This document shows positions 8,559-19,500 of a DNA stretch of 64,000 nt, in pieces. Within the stretch, counting starts at the first letter, position 1. Every line of letters starts with the position of its first letter. The stretch covers positions 62,001 through 126,000 of the forward strand of contig JACKOV010000007.1 of assembly GCA_024234075.1 (NCBI GenBank). The letters run 5' to 3'. The stretch comes from Nevskiaceae bacterium (GTDB lineage: Bacteria; Pseudomonadota; Gammaproteobacteria; Steroidobacterales; Steroidobacteraceae). The position numbers were made by a program, and so were the translations under genes. The notes beneath the pieces were generated by a model. The model was not told the DNA's origin. It did not search any database and worked only from the letters and a program-made list of their open reading frames with translations.

Positions 8559-9215
8559 TCAGGCGCGGCGGCGTCCACCACCACGTGAGGAACCACCCCG
8601 ACCGCTGCGCCGGCTTGCTGCCGTCGTGGTCTTGCTGGTCTTTGCCGTCTTTGTGGTCCGGCGGGTGTCCCGGCCGGCGGTCTTGGCCGTGCTGGCCGTG
8701 CCGCGCCGGGGCGCTTTCTTCCTGGCCGGCTTCTTGGCACGCGACTCCGGCCGCTCCGGTGGCCAGAGCATGGTGCCGCGGCATTTCGGCGAGCCGCAGC
8801 GGCAGGCGAAGATCTCGTCGACGTTGTCCGGATCGTCCGGCTCGCGGCCGATCTCGTAGTCGTAGCCGAGTTCGTCGCCCGGCTGGATGGTGCGGGTCGC
8901 TTCGATCCAGACCCTGCCCTTCTCGATCACCGACTCGCAATTGCCGTCGCAGGAGTGGTTGATGAAGCGCGCGTCGTTGCCGCCGACACCCGCATCGATC
9001 ACGGTTTTCTTGTCGACGATGAACAGGAAGGTGTGGTTGTCGTTCGGGTCGCTGTCCTCGTAGCGCTTGTCGGCCGTCTGGTGCGAAATCCGCTCGCCAA
9101 GGTACTCGATGATCCGCGTGCCCTTGCGGATCTTGCGGGCGGCGAACACGCCACGGCCATGGATGCGGGAATTGCGGACCTTGATCAAGGGTTGCTTCGA
9201 GACGCTCGACGACAT
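8559..9215 (-). CDS. SET-domain lysine methyltransferase with basic tail
   Basis: A 218-residue protein with a compact SET domain: HGRGVFAARKI (19-29), FINHSCDGNC (84-93) and the catalytic GYDYE (117-121), followed by a post-SET zinc motif CRCGSPKCRG (138-147). These are hallmarks of SAM-dependent protein lysine methyltransferases. Residues 151-218 form a Lys/Arg/Thr/Ser/Gly tail suited to binding DNA or an acidic partner. The start has a strong AAGGAG upstream. It sits between thyA and folA and one gene from a lysine-rich H1-like protein, which is a plausible substrate by analogy with the chlamydial SET enzyme NUE. The substrate is inferred, not shown. Confidence 0.9.
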   Translation of the reverse strand: MSSSVSKQPLIKVRNSRIHGRGVFAARKIRKGTRIIEYLGERISHQTADKRYEDSDPNDNHTFLFIVDKKTVIDAGVGGNDARFINHSCDGNCESVIEKGRVWIEATRTIQPGDELGYDYEIGREPDDPDNVDEIFACRCGSPKCRGTMLWPPERPESRAKKPARKKAPRRGTASTAKTAGRDTRRTTKTAKTSKTTTAASRRSGRGGSSRGGGRRRA

Positions 9216-9275
9216 TGCGGGTTATCTCCTTGGGATAAATCTGGTCTTGGGATAAGTCTGGCCTTGGCTAGAACT

Positions 9276-10070
9276 TCAGACCGCCACCGGCGCGCGAATC
9301 GCGCCATGGCACTGGTAGTTGCGGAATTCGAAGTCCTCGAACTCGTAGTCGAACAGCGTCGGCGGGCGCCGACCGATCACGAGTTCCGGCAGTGGATAGG
9401 GCGAGCGGGCGAGCTGCAGATCCGCCTGCTCGAGATGATTCAGATAGAGATGACAGTCGCCGCCGGTCCAGATGAAGTCGCCGACGCCCAGGTCGCATTG
9501 CTGCGCCAGCATGTGGGTCAGCAACGCGTAGGACGCGATGTTGAACGGCACGCCGAGAAACACGTCGGCGCTGCGCTGGTAGAGCTGGCAGGACAACCGG
9601 CCCTCGGCGACGAAAAACTGGAACAGCGCGTGGCAGGGCATCAGCGCCATCTGCTCGAGCTCGCCGACGTTCCAGGCCGAGACGAGGATCCGGCGCGAAT
9701 CGGGATTCTCGCGCAACTGGCGCACGACCTCGGCCAGCTGGTCGATCTGGCGGCCATCGCGCGTCCCCCAGGCCCGCCACTGGCGGCCGTAGACCGGGCC
9801 GAGCTCGCCGTCATCGTCGGCCCATTCGTCCCAGATCGTGACACCGTGATCGCGCAGATAGCGGGTGTTGGTGTCGCCGCGCAGGAACCAGAGCAGCTCG
9901 TAGACCACCGACTTGAGATGGATCTTCTTGGTCGTGACCAACGGGAAACCGTCCGCCAGCGGGAAACGCAGCTGGTGGCCGAACAGCGCCAGCGTACCCG
10001 TGCCGGTGCGATCGGCCTTGCGCACCCCCTGGTGGCGCACCTGGCGCAGCAGTTCGAGATAGGCCTTCAC
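9276..10070 (-). CDS. thyA: Thymidylate synthase
   Basis: Methylates dUMP to dTMP with methylene-tetrahydrofolate. The protein is 264 residues from a GTG start, the same length as the E. coli enzyme and aligned with it from the first residues (KAYLELL). The catalytic cysteine is in LMPCHALFQ at about residue 146, with [16 protein letters not shown] and the C-terminal APVAV present. The GTG overlaps the lgt stop by 4 nt (GTGA), so it is coupled to lgt, as in many gammaproteobacteria. Confidence 0.97.
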   Translation of the reverse strand: MKAYLELLRQVRHQGVRKADRTGTGTLALFGHQLRFPLADGFPLVTTKKIHLKSVVYELLWFLRGDTNTRYLRDHGVTIWDEWADDDGELGPVYGRQWRAWGTRDGRQIDQLAEVVRQLRENPDSRRILVSAWNVGELEQMALMPCHALFQFFVAEGRLSCQLYQRSADVFLGVPFNIASYALLTHMLAQQCDLGVGDFIWTGGDCHLYLNHLEQADLQLARSPYPLPELVIGRRPPTLFDYEFEDFEFRNYQCHGAIRAPVAV

Positions 10071-10903
10071 CTCGAGCCTGCCCGCGCCCTGCCGGCAGCG
10101 ACCGCTCCGGCGGGCAGACAATTGCCAGAAGGCTCGTTGCGCCGGTAGGCGATCGCCAGCATCGCGAGGCCGGCGAGCACCATCGGCAGGCTCAGCACCA
10201 TGCCCATGGTCAGCCAGCCGCCGGCGAGATAGCCGATGTGCGCATCCGGAATGCGCCAGAACTCGACCACGACCCGCGCGGCGCCATAAAGCGCCAGGAA
10301 CAGCCCGATGGGCGCGAATCGCGGCCGCGGTCGCGAGGTGAACCACCACAGCACCGCGAACAGCACCAGACCTTCGAGCGCACCCTCGTAGAGCTGGGTC
10401 GCGTGCCGTACCTCGCCGTCGACCCTGAAACCCCAGGGGACCTCGGTCGGCTTGCCCCAGAGTTCGCCGTTGATGAAATTGCCAACCCGCCCGGCCAGCA
10501 ACCCGAGGCCGGTCACCGGCGCGGCGAAGTCGAACACGTCGGCGATATGCCGTCCGCGCCGCAGCGCGAAGATTGCCGTCGCGACTCCGACGCCGAGCAG
10601 GCCGCCGTGGAACGACATGCCGCCATCCCAGATCTTCAGCGGATAGAGCCCGTCCTCCATCCAGTACTTCATGCCGTAGAACAGCACGTAGCCGAGACGA
10701 CCGCCGAGGATCACGCCGAGCATGCCGAAAAAGATGAAGTCGTCGACATCGACCGGCTTCCAGCTGGAGCCGGGCCTCGCAGCACGGTAGCGAGCCAGCC
10801 ACCAGGCCGTGGCAAAGCCCACGAGGTACATGACGCCGTACCAATGAACCTTGACGGGTCCGATGGCGATCGCGATGGGATCGAAGCCGGGATACTGGAT
10901 CAT
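10067..10903 (-). CDS. lgt: Prolipoprotein diacylglyceryl transferase
   Basis: Inner-membrane enzyme that transfers diacylglyceryl from phosphatidylglycerol to the lipobox cysteine of prolipoproteins, here including the window's own lipoprotein. The 278-residue, about seven-helix protein has the conserved SFHGGLLG (H at about 99) and [13 protein letters not shown] signature with arginine and asparagine. A C-terminal basic extension (about residues 255-278) is not conserved. It is first in the lgt-thyA-SET-folA run. Confidence 0.97.
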   Translation of the reverse strand: MIQYPGFDPIAIAIGPVKVHWYGVMYLVGFATAWWLARYRAARPGSSWKPVDVDDFIFFGMLGVILGGRLGYVLFYGMKYWMEDGLYPLKIWDGGMSFHGGLLGVGVATAIFALRRGRHIADVFDFAAPVTGLGLLAGRVGNFINGELWGKPTEVPWGFRVDGEVRHATQLYEGALEGLVLFAVLWWFTSRPRPRFAPIGLFLALYGAARVVVEFWRIPDAHIGYLAGGWLTMGMVLSLPMVLAGLAMLAIAYRRNEPSGNCLPAGAVAAGRARAGSR

Positions 10904-10939
10904 CGGGTCATTCTAAACGGTCGAGCCGCAGCGCGCCGG

Positions 10940-12160
10940 TCACTCGCGGCTGACCCGGCAGAAGAAGGCCTTCAGGTAGCGCGTCTCGGGTATGGCCGGG
11001 TGCACCGGGTGATCGGGCGATTGCCCACCCGCCTGCAGCAGCTGCACGAAGCGATCGGTGTGGCGGGCCGCGGCCTGGATCGCGCCGAGCAGATCGTCGG
11101 CGCCGAGATGCCAGGAGCACGAGCAGGAGACCAGCAGGCCGTCGCGATCGAGCAGTCGCAGCGCGAGCTGATTGAGCTTGCGATAGGCCGCGAGGCCTTG
11201 CGGAAACTCCTTGCGCCGCTTGATGAAAGCCGGCGGATCGACCACCACTGCGTCGAAACGCGCCCCCTCGGCAAGCAATGCGGCGAGCACCTCGAAGGCA
11301 TCGCCGCGACGCAGCGCGACTTCGAAACCATTGCGGCGGGCATTGGCGGCCGCACGCTCGATCGCCGGCTCGGAGGCATCCACACAGGTCGCCGTGGCAG
11401 CCCCCGCCGCCAGCGCGGTGACGGCCCAGGCGCCGGCATAGCTGCAGACATCGAGCACGCGCGCACCCGGCGACAGGAAACGCGGCAATGCGGCCCGGTT
11501 GGCGGCCTGATCGTAGAACCAGCCGGTCTTCTGCCCCGCCGCCAGCGCTGCCGTGTAGTGCAGCGCCCGGCCGTCGGCGAGCGTCTCGACCACTTCGATC
11601 TCGGTCGGCGCCTCGCCCCAGCAGGCCTCGAAGGCCGGCGCCAGCCTTTCGAGCGCCCGTGCGCCCGAATCGTTCTTCCAGACGAACACCGGCGGATCGA
11701 GCACACGGCGCACGGCCTGCTCGACCAGCGGCTTCAGACGTTCCATGCCGAGGGTCGCAACTTGGCCGACGACGACATCGCCGAAACGGTCGAGCACCAG
11801 TCCCGGCAGACCGTCGGACTCGCCGTAGACCCAGCGCCAGTAGGGGCCGGGATAAAGCCGCTCGCGCAGCTCGCGCGCCTGCCGCAGCCGCTGCACCAGC
11901 AGTTGCGCATCGACCGGCCGCGCCTGCGAGCGCGAGAGGATACGGGCGGCGATCAGGGTGGCCGGATTCACGTAGGCATGGCCGACGAACTGGCCACGGG
12001 CATCGACCACCTGCACCAGGGCGCCGGGCTCGAAGCCGGTCAGCGGCGTCGCGGCCGTGTCCACTTCGTTGCTGAACACCCAGAGATGGCCGGCGCGCAG
12101 CCGCTGCTCTTCGCCGCGCTTGAGCTTCAGGACCGGCAGCGAGGTTGCAGGCACGGACAA
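10940..12160 (-). CDS. rlmI: 23S rRNA m5C methyltransferase, RlmI type
   Basis: A 406-residue class I SAM methyltransferase of the YccW/RlmI family, which methylates C1962 of 23S rRNA in E. coli. It has an N-terminal PUA-like domain (about residues 10-80, including the GHLWVFSNEV segment), a middle domain with YGESDGLPGLVLDRFG, and the catalytic Rossmann fold with DVCSYAG, VVDPPAF and the SCSCSWH region where the nucleophilic Cys lies. It is divergent from the DUF255 gene with a 61-nt gap. Confidence 0.93.
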   Translation of the reverse strand: MSVPATSLPVLKLKRGEEQRLRAGHLWVFSNEVDTAATPLTGFEPGALVQVVDARGQFVGHAYVNPATLIAARILSRSQARPVDAQLLVQRLRQARELRERLYPGPYWRWVYGESDGLPGLVLDRFGDVVVGQVATLGMERLKPLVEQAVRRVLDPPVFVWKNDSGARALERLAPAFEACWGEAPTEIEVVETLADGRALHYTAALAAGQKTGWFYDQAANRAALPRFLSPGARVLDVCSYAGAWAVTALAAGAATATCVDASEPAIERAAANARRNGFEVALRRGDAFEVLAALLAEGARFDAVVVDPPAFIKRRKEFPQGLAAYRKLNQLALRLLDRDGLLVSCSCSWHLGADDLLGAIQAAARHTDRFVQLLQAGGQSPDHPVHPAIPETRYLKAFFCRVSRE

Positions 12161-12221
12161 GGGACCACCGGGGAATCGGCTATAGTGCGGGGCGCATTCT
12201 ACTCGAACGACAGCGAGGCCA

Positions 12222-14327
12222 GTGTCAGTGCCGAACCGGCTCGCGGGCGAAACCAGCCCCTATCTCCTGCAACACGCCACCAACCCGGTGGACTGGTATC
12301 CCTGGGGCCCGGAGGCGCTGGCCAAAGCGCGTGCCGAGCGCAAGCCGATCCTGCTGTCGATCGGCTATTCCGCCTGCCATTGGTGCCATGTGATGGCGCA
12401 TGAGTCCTTCGAGGACCAAGCCACTGCGGCACTGATGAATGCGCTCTTCGTCAACATCAAGGTCGATCGCGAGGAACGGCCCGACCTCGACCGGATCCAG
12501 CAGCTCGCCCACCAGTTGCTGACCCAGCGCAGCGGCGGCTGGCCGCTGACCATGTTCCTGACGCCCGACGACCAGACGCCGTTCTTCGGCGGCACCTATT
12601 TTCCGAAAGAGCCGCGCTACGGCATGCCGGCTTTCGGCGAACTGCTGCAGCGGGTGGCGCGCTACTACCGCGAGCAAGGCGCCGACATCCGCGCGCAGAA
12701 CGCCGCGCTGGTGCAGGCGTTCAACGACATCGCGCCGCCGCCGGCCGACCGCGGCCTGGCGCTCGACGACCTGCCGCTGCGCCAGGCACGCCGCCAGCTC
12801 GAGGCGAGCTTCGATCGCCACCTCGGCGGCTTCGGCGACGCGCCCAAATTCCCCTCTGCGAGCACGCTCGAACGGTTGCTGCGCGACTGGCATGCCACCG
12901 CCGGCGACACCGAGCCCGATCTACAGGCGCTCTACATGGCGGCCTTGACGCTGACGCGCATGGCCGAGGGCGGGCTCTACGACCAGCTCGGCGGCGGATT
13001 CTGCCGGTATTCGGTCGACGCCCAGTGGATGATCCCGCATTTCGAGAAGATGCTGTACGACAACGGCACGCTGCTGGCTGCGTACGCCCAGGCCGCCGTC
13101 GCCACCGGCGAGACCTTGTTCACGCGGATCGCCGGCGAAACCGCCGACTGGATGATCCGCGACCTGCAGCTGCCCGAGGGCGGCTTCGCCTCGAGTTTCG
13201 ATGCCGACTCGGAAGGCCACGAGGGGCGCTTCTACGTCTGGACGCGCGAGGAAGTGCGCGCCGCGCTGCCGCCGGACCAGCATGCGCTGTTCGCGACGCG
13301 CTACGGTCTCGACCGCGAACCCAACTTCGAGGATCGCAGCTGGCATCTGCACGTCTTCCGACCGCTCGAGGAGATCGCGGCAGAAGCCGGAATTGGCCCC
13401 GAAGAGGCGACGCAACGCCTCGACACCGCACGCACCACCTTGCTGCAGCGACGCAATCGCCGCGTCTGGCCGGCCCGCGACGACAAGGCGCTGACCGGCT
13501 GGAACGCGCTGGCGATCCGCGGACTGGCGCGCGCCGCGCGCGCCCTGCGCCGCCCGGACCTCGCCGCCGCCGCGACACGTGCACTCGATTTCGTGCGCAC
13601 CCAGCTCTGGCGCGACGGCCGGCTGCTCGCCACCGCCCGCGACGGACGCGCGCAGCTGCCCGCCTATCTCGACGACTACGCGTTCCTCGCCGACGCCGTG
13701 CTCGAACTCGCCCAGGCACGCTGGCGTGATGGCGAACTCGAGTTCGCGCGCGAGCTGCTCGAAGTGCTACTCGCACATTTCGAAGACCGGGAGGGCGGTG
13801 GCTTCTTTTTCACCGCCGACGATCACGAAACGCTGTTCCACCGCTCCAAGGGGTTCAGTGACGAAGCGACCCCGTCCGGCAACGGCGTCGTCGCCAGCGT
13901 CCTGCAGCGGCTCGGCTATCTGCTCGGCGAGCCCCGCTGGCTCGCAGCCGCCGAGCACGGCCTGCAAGCCGCCTGGCCGGCGCTGCAGAAATGGCCGCAC
14001 GCCCACACCACCCTGCTCACGGCGCTCGAGGAATACCTGCATCCGCCGCAGACGGTGATCCTGCGCGGTGAACCCGCGGCGATCGCGCACTGGCATGAAC
14101 AGATCGACCGGCTGTATGCACCGCGACGCCTGCTGCTGGCGATTCCCTCCGACGCCACCGGCCTGCCCGCCGCGCTCGCGGCCAAACCGGCGCCCACGAC
14201 CCGCGGCGTCGCGGCAGTCGCCTATCTGTGCGAAGGCCACAGCTGCTCGGCGCCGATCGACTCCCTGCCCGAGCTGGTGCAGCGCCTGCGCCTTCAGCTC
14301 GACGATGCGGCGGGCGGCAAGTCCTGA
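12222..14327 (+). CDS. DUF255 thioredoxin-fold / six-hairpin protein (YyaL type)
   Basis: A 701-residue protein of the YyaL/SSP411 (spermatogenesis-associated 20) family. The N-terminal thioredoxin-like domain begins [17 protein letters not shown] and has the CHWCH redox-type motif at residues 52-56. The rest resembles an (alpha/alpha)6 glycosidase-like barrel with conserved FEKMLYDN and [12 protein letters not shown]. The family's function is not established. The GTG at 12222 is used; a second GTG six nt later is equally possible. It is followed 49 nt later by a glutathione peroxidase, so a redox role is a reasonable guess. Confidence 0.9.
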   Translation: MSVPNRLAGETSPYLLQHATNPVDWYPWGPEALAKARAERKPILLSIGYSACHWCHVMAHESFEDQATAALMNALFVNIKVDREERPDLDRIQQLAHQLLTQRSGGWPLTMFLTPDDQTPFFGGTYFPKEPRYGMPAFGELLQRVARYYREQGADIRAQNAALVQAFNDIAPPPADRGLALDDLPLRQARRQLEASFDRHLGGFGDAPKFPSASTLERLLRDWHATAGDTEPDLQALYMAALTLTRMAEGGLYDQLGGGFCRYSVDAQWMIPHFEKMLYDNGTLLAAYAQAAVATGETLFTRIAGETADWMIRDLQLPEGGFASSFDADSEGHEGRFYVWTREEVRAALPPDQHALFATRYGLDREPNFEDRSWHLHVFRPLEEIAAEAGIGPEEATQRLDTARTTLLQRRNRRVWPARDDKALTGWNALAIRGLARAARALRRPDLAAAATRALDFVRTQLWRDGRLLATARDGRAQLPAYLDDYAFLADAVLELAQARWRDGELEFARELLEVLLAHFEDREGGGFFFTADDHETLFHRSKGFSDEATPSGNGVVASVLQRLGYLLGEPRWLAAAEHGLQAAWPALQKWPHAHTTLLTALEEYLHPPQTVILRGEPAAIAHWHEQIDRLYAPRRLLLAIPSDATGLPAALAAKPAPTTRGVAAVAYLCEGHSCSAPIDSLPELVQRLRLQLDDAAGGKS

Positions 14328-14376
14328 CGCCCAGCCGACCGCGAACGGAGCAACCACCACGGCGGAGAATGACCCC

Positions 14377-14859
14377 ATGCCCGACGACGTCCACGGCTTC
14401 AGCGCCCGCACGATCGACGGCCAGGAGCGCTCGCTGAGCGGGTTCGCCGGCAAGGTCCTGCTGATCGTCAATGTCGCGAGCAAGTGCGGCTTCACACCGC
14501 AATACGCCGGTCTCGAAGCCCTGCACCGCAAGCTGCAGGACCGCGGCTTTGCCGTACTCGGCTTTCCCTGCGACCAGTTCGGGCACCAGGAACCGGGCAA
14601 CGAAGCCGAGATCCGCGACTTCTGCCGGCTGAACTACGACGTCAGCTTCCCGCTGTTCGCCAAGATCGAAGTCAACGGCAGCGGTGCCCATCCGCTGTGG
14701 CATTACCTGAAGTCGCAGGCCAAGGGCGTACTCGGCACCGAGGCGATCAAATGGAACTTCACCAAGTTCCTGATCGATCGCGACGGCAAGGTCGTCCGAC
14801 GCTACGCGCCGAATGATCGACCGGAAAGCCTCGAGGAAGACATCGCTCCGCTGCTGTGA
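14377..14859 (+). CDS. Glutathione peroxidase family protein (cysteine type)
   Basis: A 160-residue thiol peroxidase of the GPx/BtuE fold that reduces peroxides using thioredoxin or glutathione. The catalytic cysteine C37 lies in NVASKCGFT; GFPCDQFGHQEPG holds the second Cys and the Gln of the triad; WNFTKFL holds the Trp-Asn. A purine-rich GGCGGAG lies about 9 nt before the ATG. The stop overlaps the GTG of the decayed phospholipase D gene (GTGA), so the two were once coupled. Confidence 0.95.
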   Translation: MPDDVHGFSARTIDGQERSLSGFAGKVLLIVNVASKCGFTPQYAGLEALHRKLQDRGFAVLGFPCDQFGHQEPGNEAEIRDFCRLNYDVSFPLFAKIEVNGSGAHPLWHYLKSQAKGVLGTEAIKWNFTKFLIDRDGKVVRRYAPNDRPESLEEDIAPLL

Positions 14860-15676
14860 CTCGCACCGTGTTGCGCGCTCTGAGCTGCCTGCTGCTGCTC
14901 TCGTTGGCGTTCACACCCGCGATCGCCACCACACCGGCCGCTGCGTCCGTCCGGGACTTCGACCGCAGCGACATCGAAGCCATCCCGTCGACCTTCCCGC
15001 AACTTGCCCAGACACTGACCTGGGGCCAGGTGGAATTCATCAGCGACCCACCCGGCAAGAACGACGGCCGTGCCGCCTCGCTGGCGGTGGCTTGAGCACT
15101 GCGGCGCTGAAGCGCCTGTTCGAATCAGCCCGGCACGAGGTACTGATCCAGTCGCCCTATCTGGTGTTCTCCGATCCGGCGCTGGAGCTGTTCCGCACCA
15201 CCGTTGCGCGCGGCGTGCGGGTGCGCATCAGCACCAACTCGCTGGCTTCGACCGACAATCTGCAGGCCTTCAGCGGCAATCGCAGCCGGCGCCGGCGATT
15301 ACTCGCCATGGGCCTGGATCTGCGCGAATACCGTCCGCATCCGGAGGTGGAGCAGCGGATCATGGACCGCTACGCCGCGCTGCGAGAGCGCACACCGGTG
15401 TTCACCCTGCATGCGAAGTCCATGGTGGTGGACCGCGAGCGCGTCTACATCGGTACCTACAATCTCGACCCGCGTTCGGAAAACCTGAACACCTAGGTCG
15501 GCGTAATCATCCACGAGCCCGTGCAGGCCACGCGGGTGGCGACGGCGATCGAGACGGACATGCTGTCGGGCAACAGCTGGAACCCGGCCACGGACGATCC
15601 GGACACCGCCGCCGGCTGGCTCAAGCGCATGAAGCTGCGCTTCTGGCAGCTGCTGCCGTTGCGTGCGCTGCTTTAG
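14856..15676 (+). pseudogene. Phospholipase D / cardiolipin synthase-like gene, broken
   Basis: Remnant of a two-HKD phospholipase D family protein. A GTG start and signal-like hydrophobic segment open the gene, followed by TWGQVEFISDPPGKNDG, but the reading frame ends at 15095. The rest continues in another frame from about 15084 (GGGLSTAALKRLF) through the second HKD motif HAKSMVVD. It is interrupted by a TAG at 15494-15496 exactly where relatives read NLNTEVG, then remains open in the same frame to a natural stop at 15674. The first HKD region appears deleted as well. One frameshift, one nonsense codon and an internal loss make a functional product very unlikely. Confidence 0.85.
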
Positions 15677-15879
15677 CGCGGATTCCGCAAGCTCCGCCGA
15701 TTTTTGCCGCGGCAAGTCTGGGTTAGGCAGTAACGCAGAAGCAGCGCGGCGCCAGACCGCGCATTGACGTTTCTACAATAAAATCACATAGTTAGAGCTA
15801 ACTTGCAACTCGCCCGTGTGAGTGATCCGGGTGGTTGGCGCACCGCCGGCGCGGATTCGATCTGCAGGGAGACTCAATC
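15677..15879. other. Intergenic region, locally AT-rich
   Basis: A stretch between the phospholipase pseudogene and the secreted Pro-rich gene. The segment around 15765-15815 is clearly AT-richer than its surroundings and could hold a promoter for the toxin island, but no convincing -35/-10 pair was found. A purine-rich CAGGGAGA lies about 8-15 nt before the next start. Confidence 0.4.
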
Positions 15880-16518
15880 ATGCCTAGAAGAGAAAATGCC
15901 GGTCTGGGGCGCCGTCAAGGTTTGGGGTCGACGGGCCGCTACAGATTCCTGCAAGCAGCGCTCGCTTCGGCAGTCTTAGGCTGGACGACTTCGGCGCTAG
16001 CGCAAACGCCGCCATCCTCTGCTACGCCATCGTCGCCACCGACGAAGACATCCATCGATACCAAAGAAGCACCTACGTCTGCGGTGAGGCTCCCACCGCC
16101 GCCGCTCCCGCGGGCCACTGCCCCCGCACCGCCGCCGGCACGCACCTACACGCCGCCACCGGGGCCGCCCCGCTTGCCCAACCCGCCCCCGAGCCCAGCC
16201 TTGCCCGTGATCGAAATCAAGGAGGTTCCCAACGCATTCGACTTGCGGGCGATCCGCAGTCGCGCCGGGGATGTCATACCTGAGTCCTGCGAGACGGGTT
16301 GTGAATACAGCATCAGCGATGACATGCAGGACTGCATCGGCAGCCCCGCCGAGAACGCTGACGGCACGGCTGCCCAGAGAATTCCTCGAGGCTGCCGACG
16401 CGCGGCCCATGAGAAGTATCGGCTCTGCATGCAGGGTTGCGGTATCGATGTGCCGCCTGCTCCACGCGTGGCGGATCCGAATCCTCATATCGAGACGACC
16501 GGGGAGTCGCAGCCTTGA
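15880..16518 (+). CDS. Secreted proline-rich, cysteine-containing protein
   Basis: A 212-residue protein not recognised as a known family. A signal peptide with a long n-region, hydrophobic core (about 24-40) and ALAQT cleavage site is followed by a Pro/Ala/Thr-rich stretch (about 42-108) likely to be extended. A C-terminal domain follows with six cysteines in CETGC, a DC, GC, LC and GC arrangement (about 135-190), suggesting disulfides in the periplasm or outside the cell. Its stop (16516) overlaps a possible TTG start of the RHS toxin, so the two are probably co-expressed. A role in toxin export or display is speculation from position only. Confidence 0.7.
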   Translation: MPRRENAGLGRRQGLGSTGRYRFLQAALASAVLGWTTSALAQTPPSSATPSSPPTKTSIDTKEAPTSAVRLPPPPLPRATAPAPPPARTYTPPPGPPRLPNPPPSPALPVIEIKEVPNAFDLRAIRSRAGDVIPESCETGCEYSISDDMQDCIGSPAENADGTAAQRIPRGCRRAAHEKYRLCMQGCGIDVPPAPRVADPNPHIETTGESQP

Positions 16519-16532
16519 ACGCCCGGAACGTG

Positions 16533-19500
16533 ATGCCGAGGAGTGGCGGATTGCTGCTGGTTCTGGCTAGCCTGTTGATGTCGAACGCCTGGGCTGCTGT
16601 GGGCCGCACACCTACCAACTTCGGCGTATCGTCGAGCGGAGAAGCGACGTACACGATCCCCCTGTTCGCACCGCGGGGCGCAAACGGCCTGACGCCTCAG
16701 ATGGCGCTTCGGTATGGCCATCGCACGATCGGAACGATGAACGGCCAGGGCTGGTCGATCAGCGGCTTGTCGGCGATCACGCGCTGCCCCAAGACCTATG
16801 CGCAGGATGGCATGGCGCGCGAGGTGCGCCTCGACACCGCGGATCGCTTCTGCCTGGATGGCCAGCAACTGAAGCTGGCCAACAGTGGCGCCTACGGTGC
16901 CCATGGCACGGAATATCGCACCGAGATCGAGACCTACGCGCGAATCCATTCGTATGGTACGGCAGGCAATGGTCCGGCGTACTTCGTCGTCGAGCGTAAG
17001 GACGGCACGATCGCGGAATACGGCAACACGACCGACTCGCGTATCGAGTCGCTCGCCAGCACCAGTGGCACTGTACGCTCCTGGGGCATCAACCTGCTGC
17101 GTGATCGTGCCGGCAACCGGATCACCTACACGTATTTCGAAGACGCCGTCAACGGTGGCTACCGGATCGCGCAGATCAACTGGACGACCAATCCCACTGC
17201 CGGCATCTACACTTCGCAGTACGTAATGAGCTTTCACTACGTGGCGCAGCAGGCCGGCGTATATACGGGAGGCTATTTCGTCGGCGGACCCGTAAAAGAG
17301 GTCAATCGCCTGACCCACATCGATGTGAACAGTGCGGGCACGCTGACGCGGCGATACCAGCTCAACTACGACCCGAATTTGTCGACAGCGGCAAACAGCC
17401 GACTGCTTTCAGTCACCGAATGCGGTGGGCCCAGTGGCAGCGATTGTTTGCCGGCGACGAGCTTCAGCTATCAGACCGGCGCCGTCGGCATTGCCGCGGC
17501 GAGCACGTCGACGCTCACCACATTCGTGGCACGACGCATGCTGATGGAAGTAAACGGCGACGGACGGACGGACCTGGTGTATGCAGGAGGCTCGTCTTCG
17601 TCAGCGGCCACCTGGCGCGTGCAGTTCGGCGGCGCATCGGGGCTGGGCACCGATGTCGATACCGGCATAAGCGCGGCCGCATGGGGCGACACGATCTCCA
17701 TCGACTATAACGCCGATGGGCTGCGGGACCTGCTGATCCCGATCAGCGGCACCTGGTACGTCGCGCTGGGAACCTCCAGCGGTTTCGCGACACCCGTGAG
17801 CACCGGCACGCCAGCGGCGTTGGGTGGCGAGGCGCTGTCGGGCGTGACGGATATCAATGGCGATGGTCTCGAAGACCTGGTCTATATCGAGAACACGGCT
17901 TCCGGTCATGCGCTGTCGTATCGCCTGCGCGTCTGGAGCGGGACGTTCGAGTCCACCTCCTCGTATCTCATTGCACCGAACGGCTGGACGCAGATCACCC
18001 AGGCCAATTTCGGTCCGCCGGGACAGGCACCCGATTTCAACGGCGACGGCATCGGCGACATGGTGGTGCGCTTCGTCGAGGGTGATCCGGAAGGCGGGTA
18101 CAACATCTGGGATCAAATCATCCTCGGCGGAGGCGCCGGCTCCTATCATGTCGATGTCAGTGACGGCCTGACCTCCGTCCTCTCGTACAGATTCACCGAT
18201 CTCAACAGTGACGGCTACACGGATATCATCTACGTCAAGAATACGAACTTTCGCTATCGTTACAGCACAGGCGCTGGGCTTACGGCGGCAGCCTATGGGC
18301 CACCGTGGGCAGGTACGCAATCGACTTACTTCACTCTCATCGATTGGGATCACGACGGGCTGAAAGACATCCTGGCGCGCGGCACCACCGGCACCTGGTC
18401 CGACAAGTGGATGCTGTTCCGAGCGAATGGCAGTGGATTCGACAATCCGCAACTCACGTCCGCGCCGGTGAGCGCAATAACGGGCTGGGTGAGTGGTGTG
18501 CCGGATTTTAACGGCGACGGGCTCGACGATCTGGTCATGGGCCAGGGGTCCAATGTGATCTATTCCGCGCTGCATGCGGGGCAGTATCCGGACCTGCTGG
18601 CCTCCGCCACCGATGGGTATGGGAACACGGTCAGCTTCCAGTACGTGACGCTGGCGCAGGGCCATTACGACAAGCGCAGCGACGCAACTTTTCCGTACCA
18701 GGATTACCAGGGTCCATTGTACGTCGTGAACCAGTACACGGCGCCGGACGGCGTCCTCGGCCACTACACCATGACGTACTGGTACTCCGGCGCCTGGCTC
18801 AACCGCCAGGGCCGCGGCTTCCAGTCTTTCTTCTATATCCGCCCCTTCGACAGCCGCTCCGGCATCCGGGACTATCGGTACTTCCTGCGCTTCTTCCCGT
18901 ATACCCGGATTCCATATTGGCACGATCTCTATCAGCCGAGTTCTTCGCAGCTCTTTGTGCGCGATGCCAAGTCCTATACGCATCATGAGCTCGGGAGCAG
19001 CTACGAGAAGCGCTACGCGCCCTACATTTTTTCCGAGTATCAACATGCCTGGGAGGTCGGCGGCACCTTCGATGGCGCCCTGCTGCGCACGACGGACCAC
19101 AGTCGGGTCGTCGACTCCTCCAGCGGGACCGAGCTCTCAGTGACGACAACGATCACCGAGCCGTCTACCGCCAACGGTGTCAATGCCGGTCGGACCTGGA
19201 CCCGCCAGACGCTGATCCCGACGCTTTATAACGACTGGACGAACTGGTGCATCGGCCGCACGCAGACGACGCAGCAGATCCAGAGCCACACCGGTTACAG
19301 CGGCACCTCGATCACCCGTACGGCCAGCGCATCCTGGGATGGCGCCAAGTGCCGCCCGACAGAAACTCAAGTCGAACCCTCCAGCTCGACCATGAAGGTC
19401 ACCACTGGGCTCGAGTACGACGGCTTCGGCAATCTCTGGCGTGAAACGGTCACCGGCGCCGGCATGCCGGCACGCCAGAGCACCACCACCTGGGGGTCCA

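Noticed and set aside
10238..12403. Open frame of about 720 codons on the plus strand opposite lgt and rlmI
   Set aside because: It is the antisense shadow of two well-recognised genes in high-GC DNA; its translation is Arg/Ala/Gly-rich without any known motif.
17601..19100. Open frame of about 500 codons on the minus strand inside the RHS toxin gene
   Set aside because: The plus strand encodes clear FG-GAP repeats here; the minus-strand product has no recognisable features.
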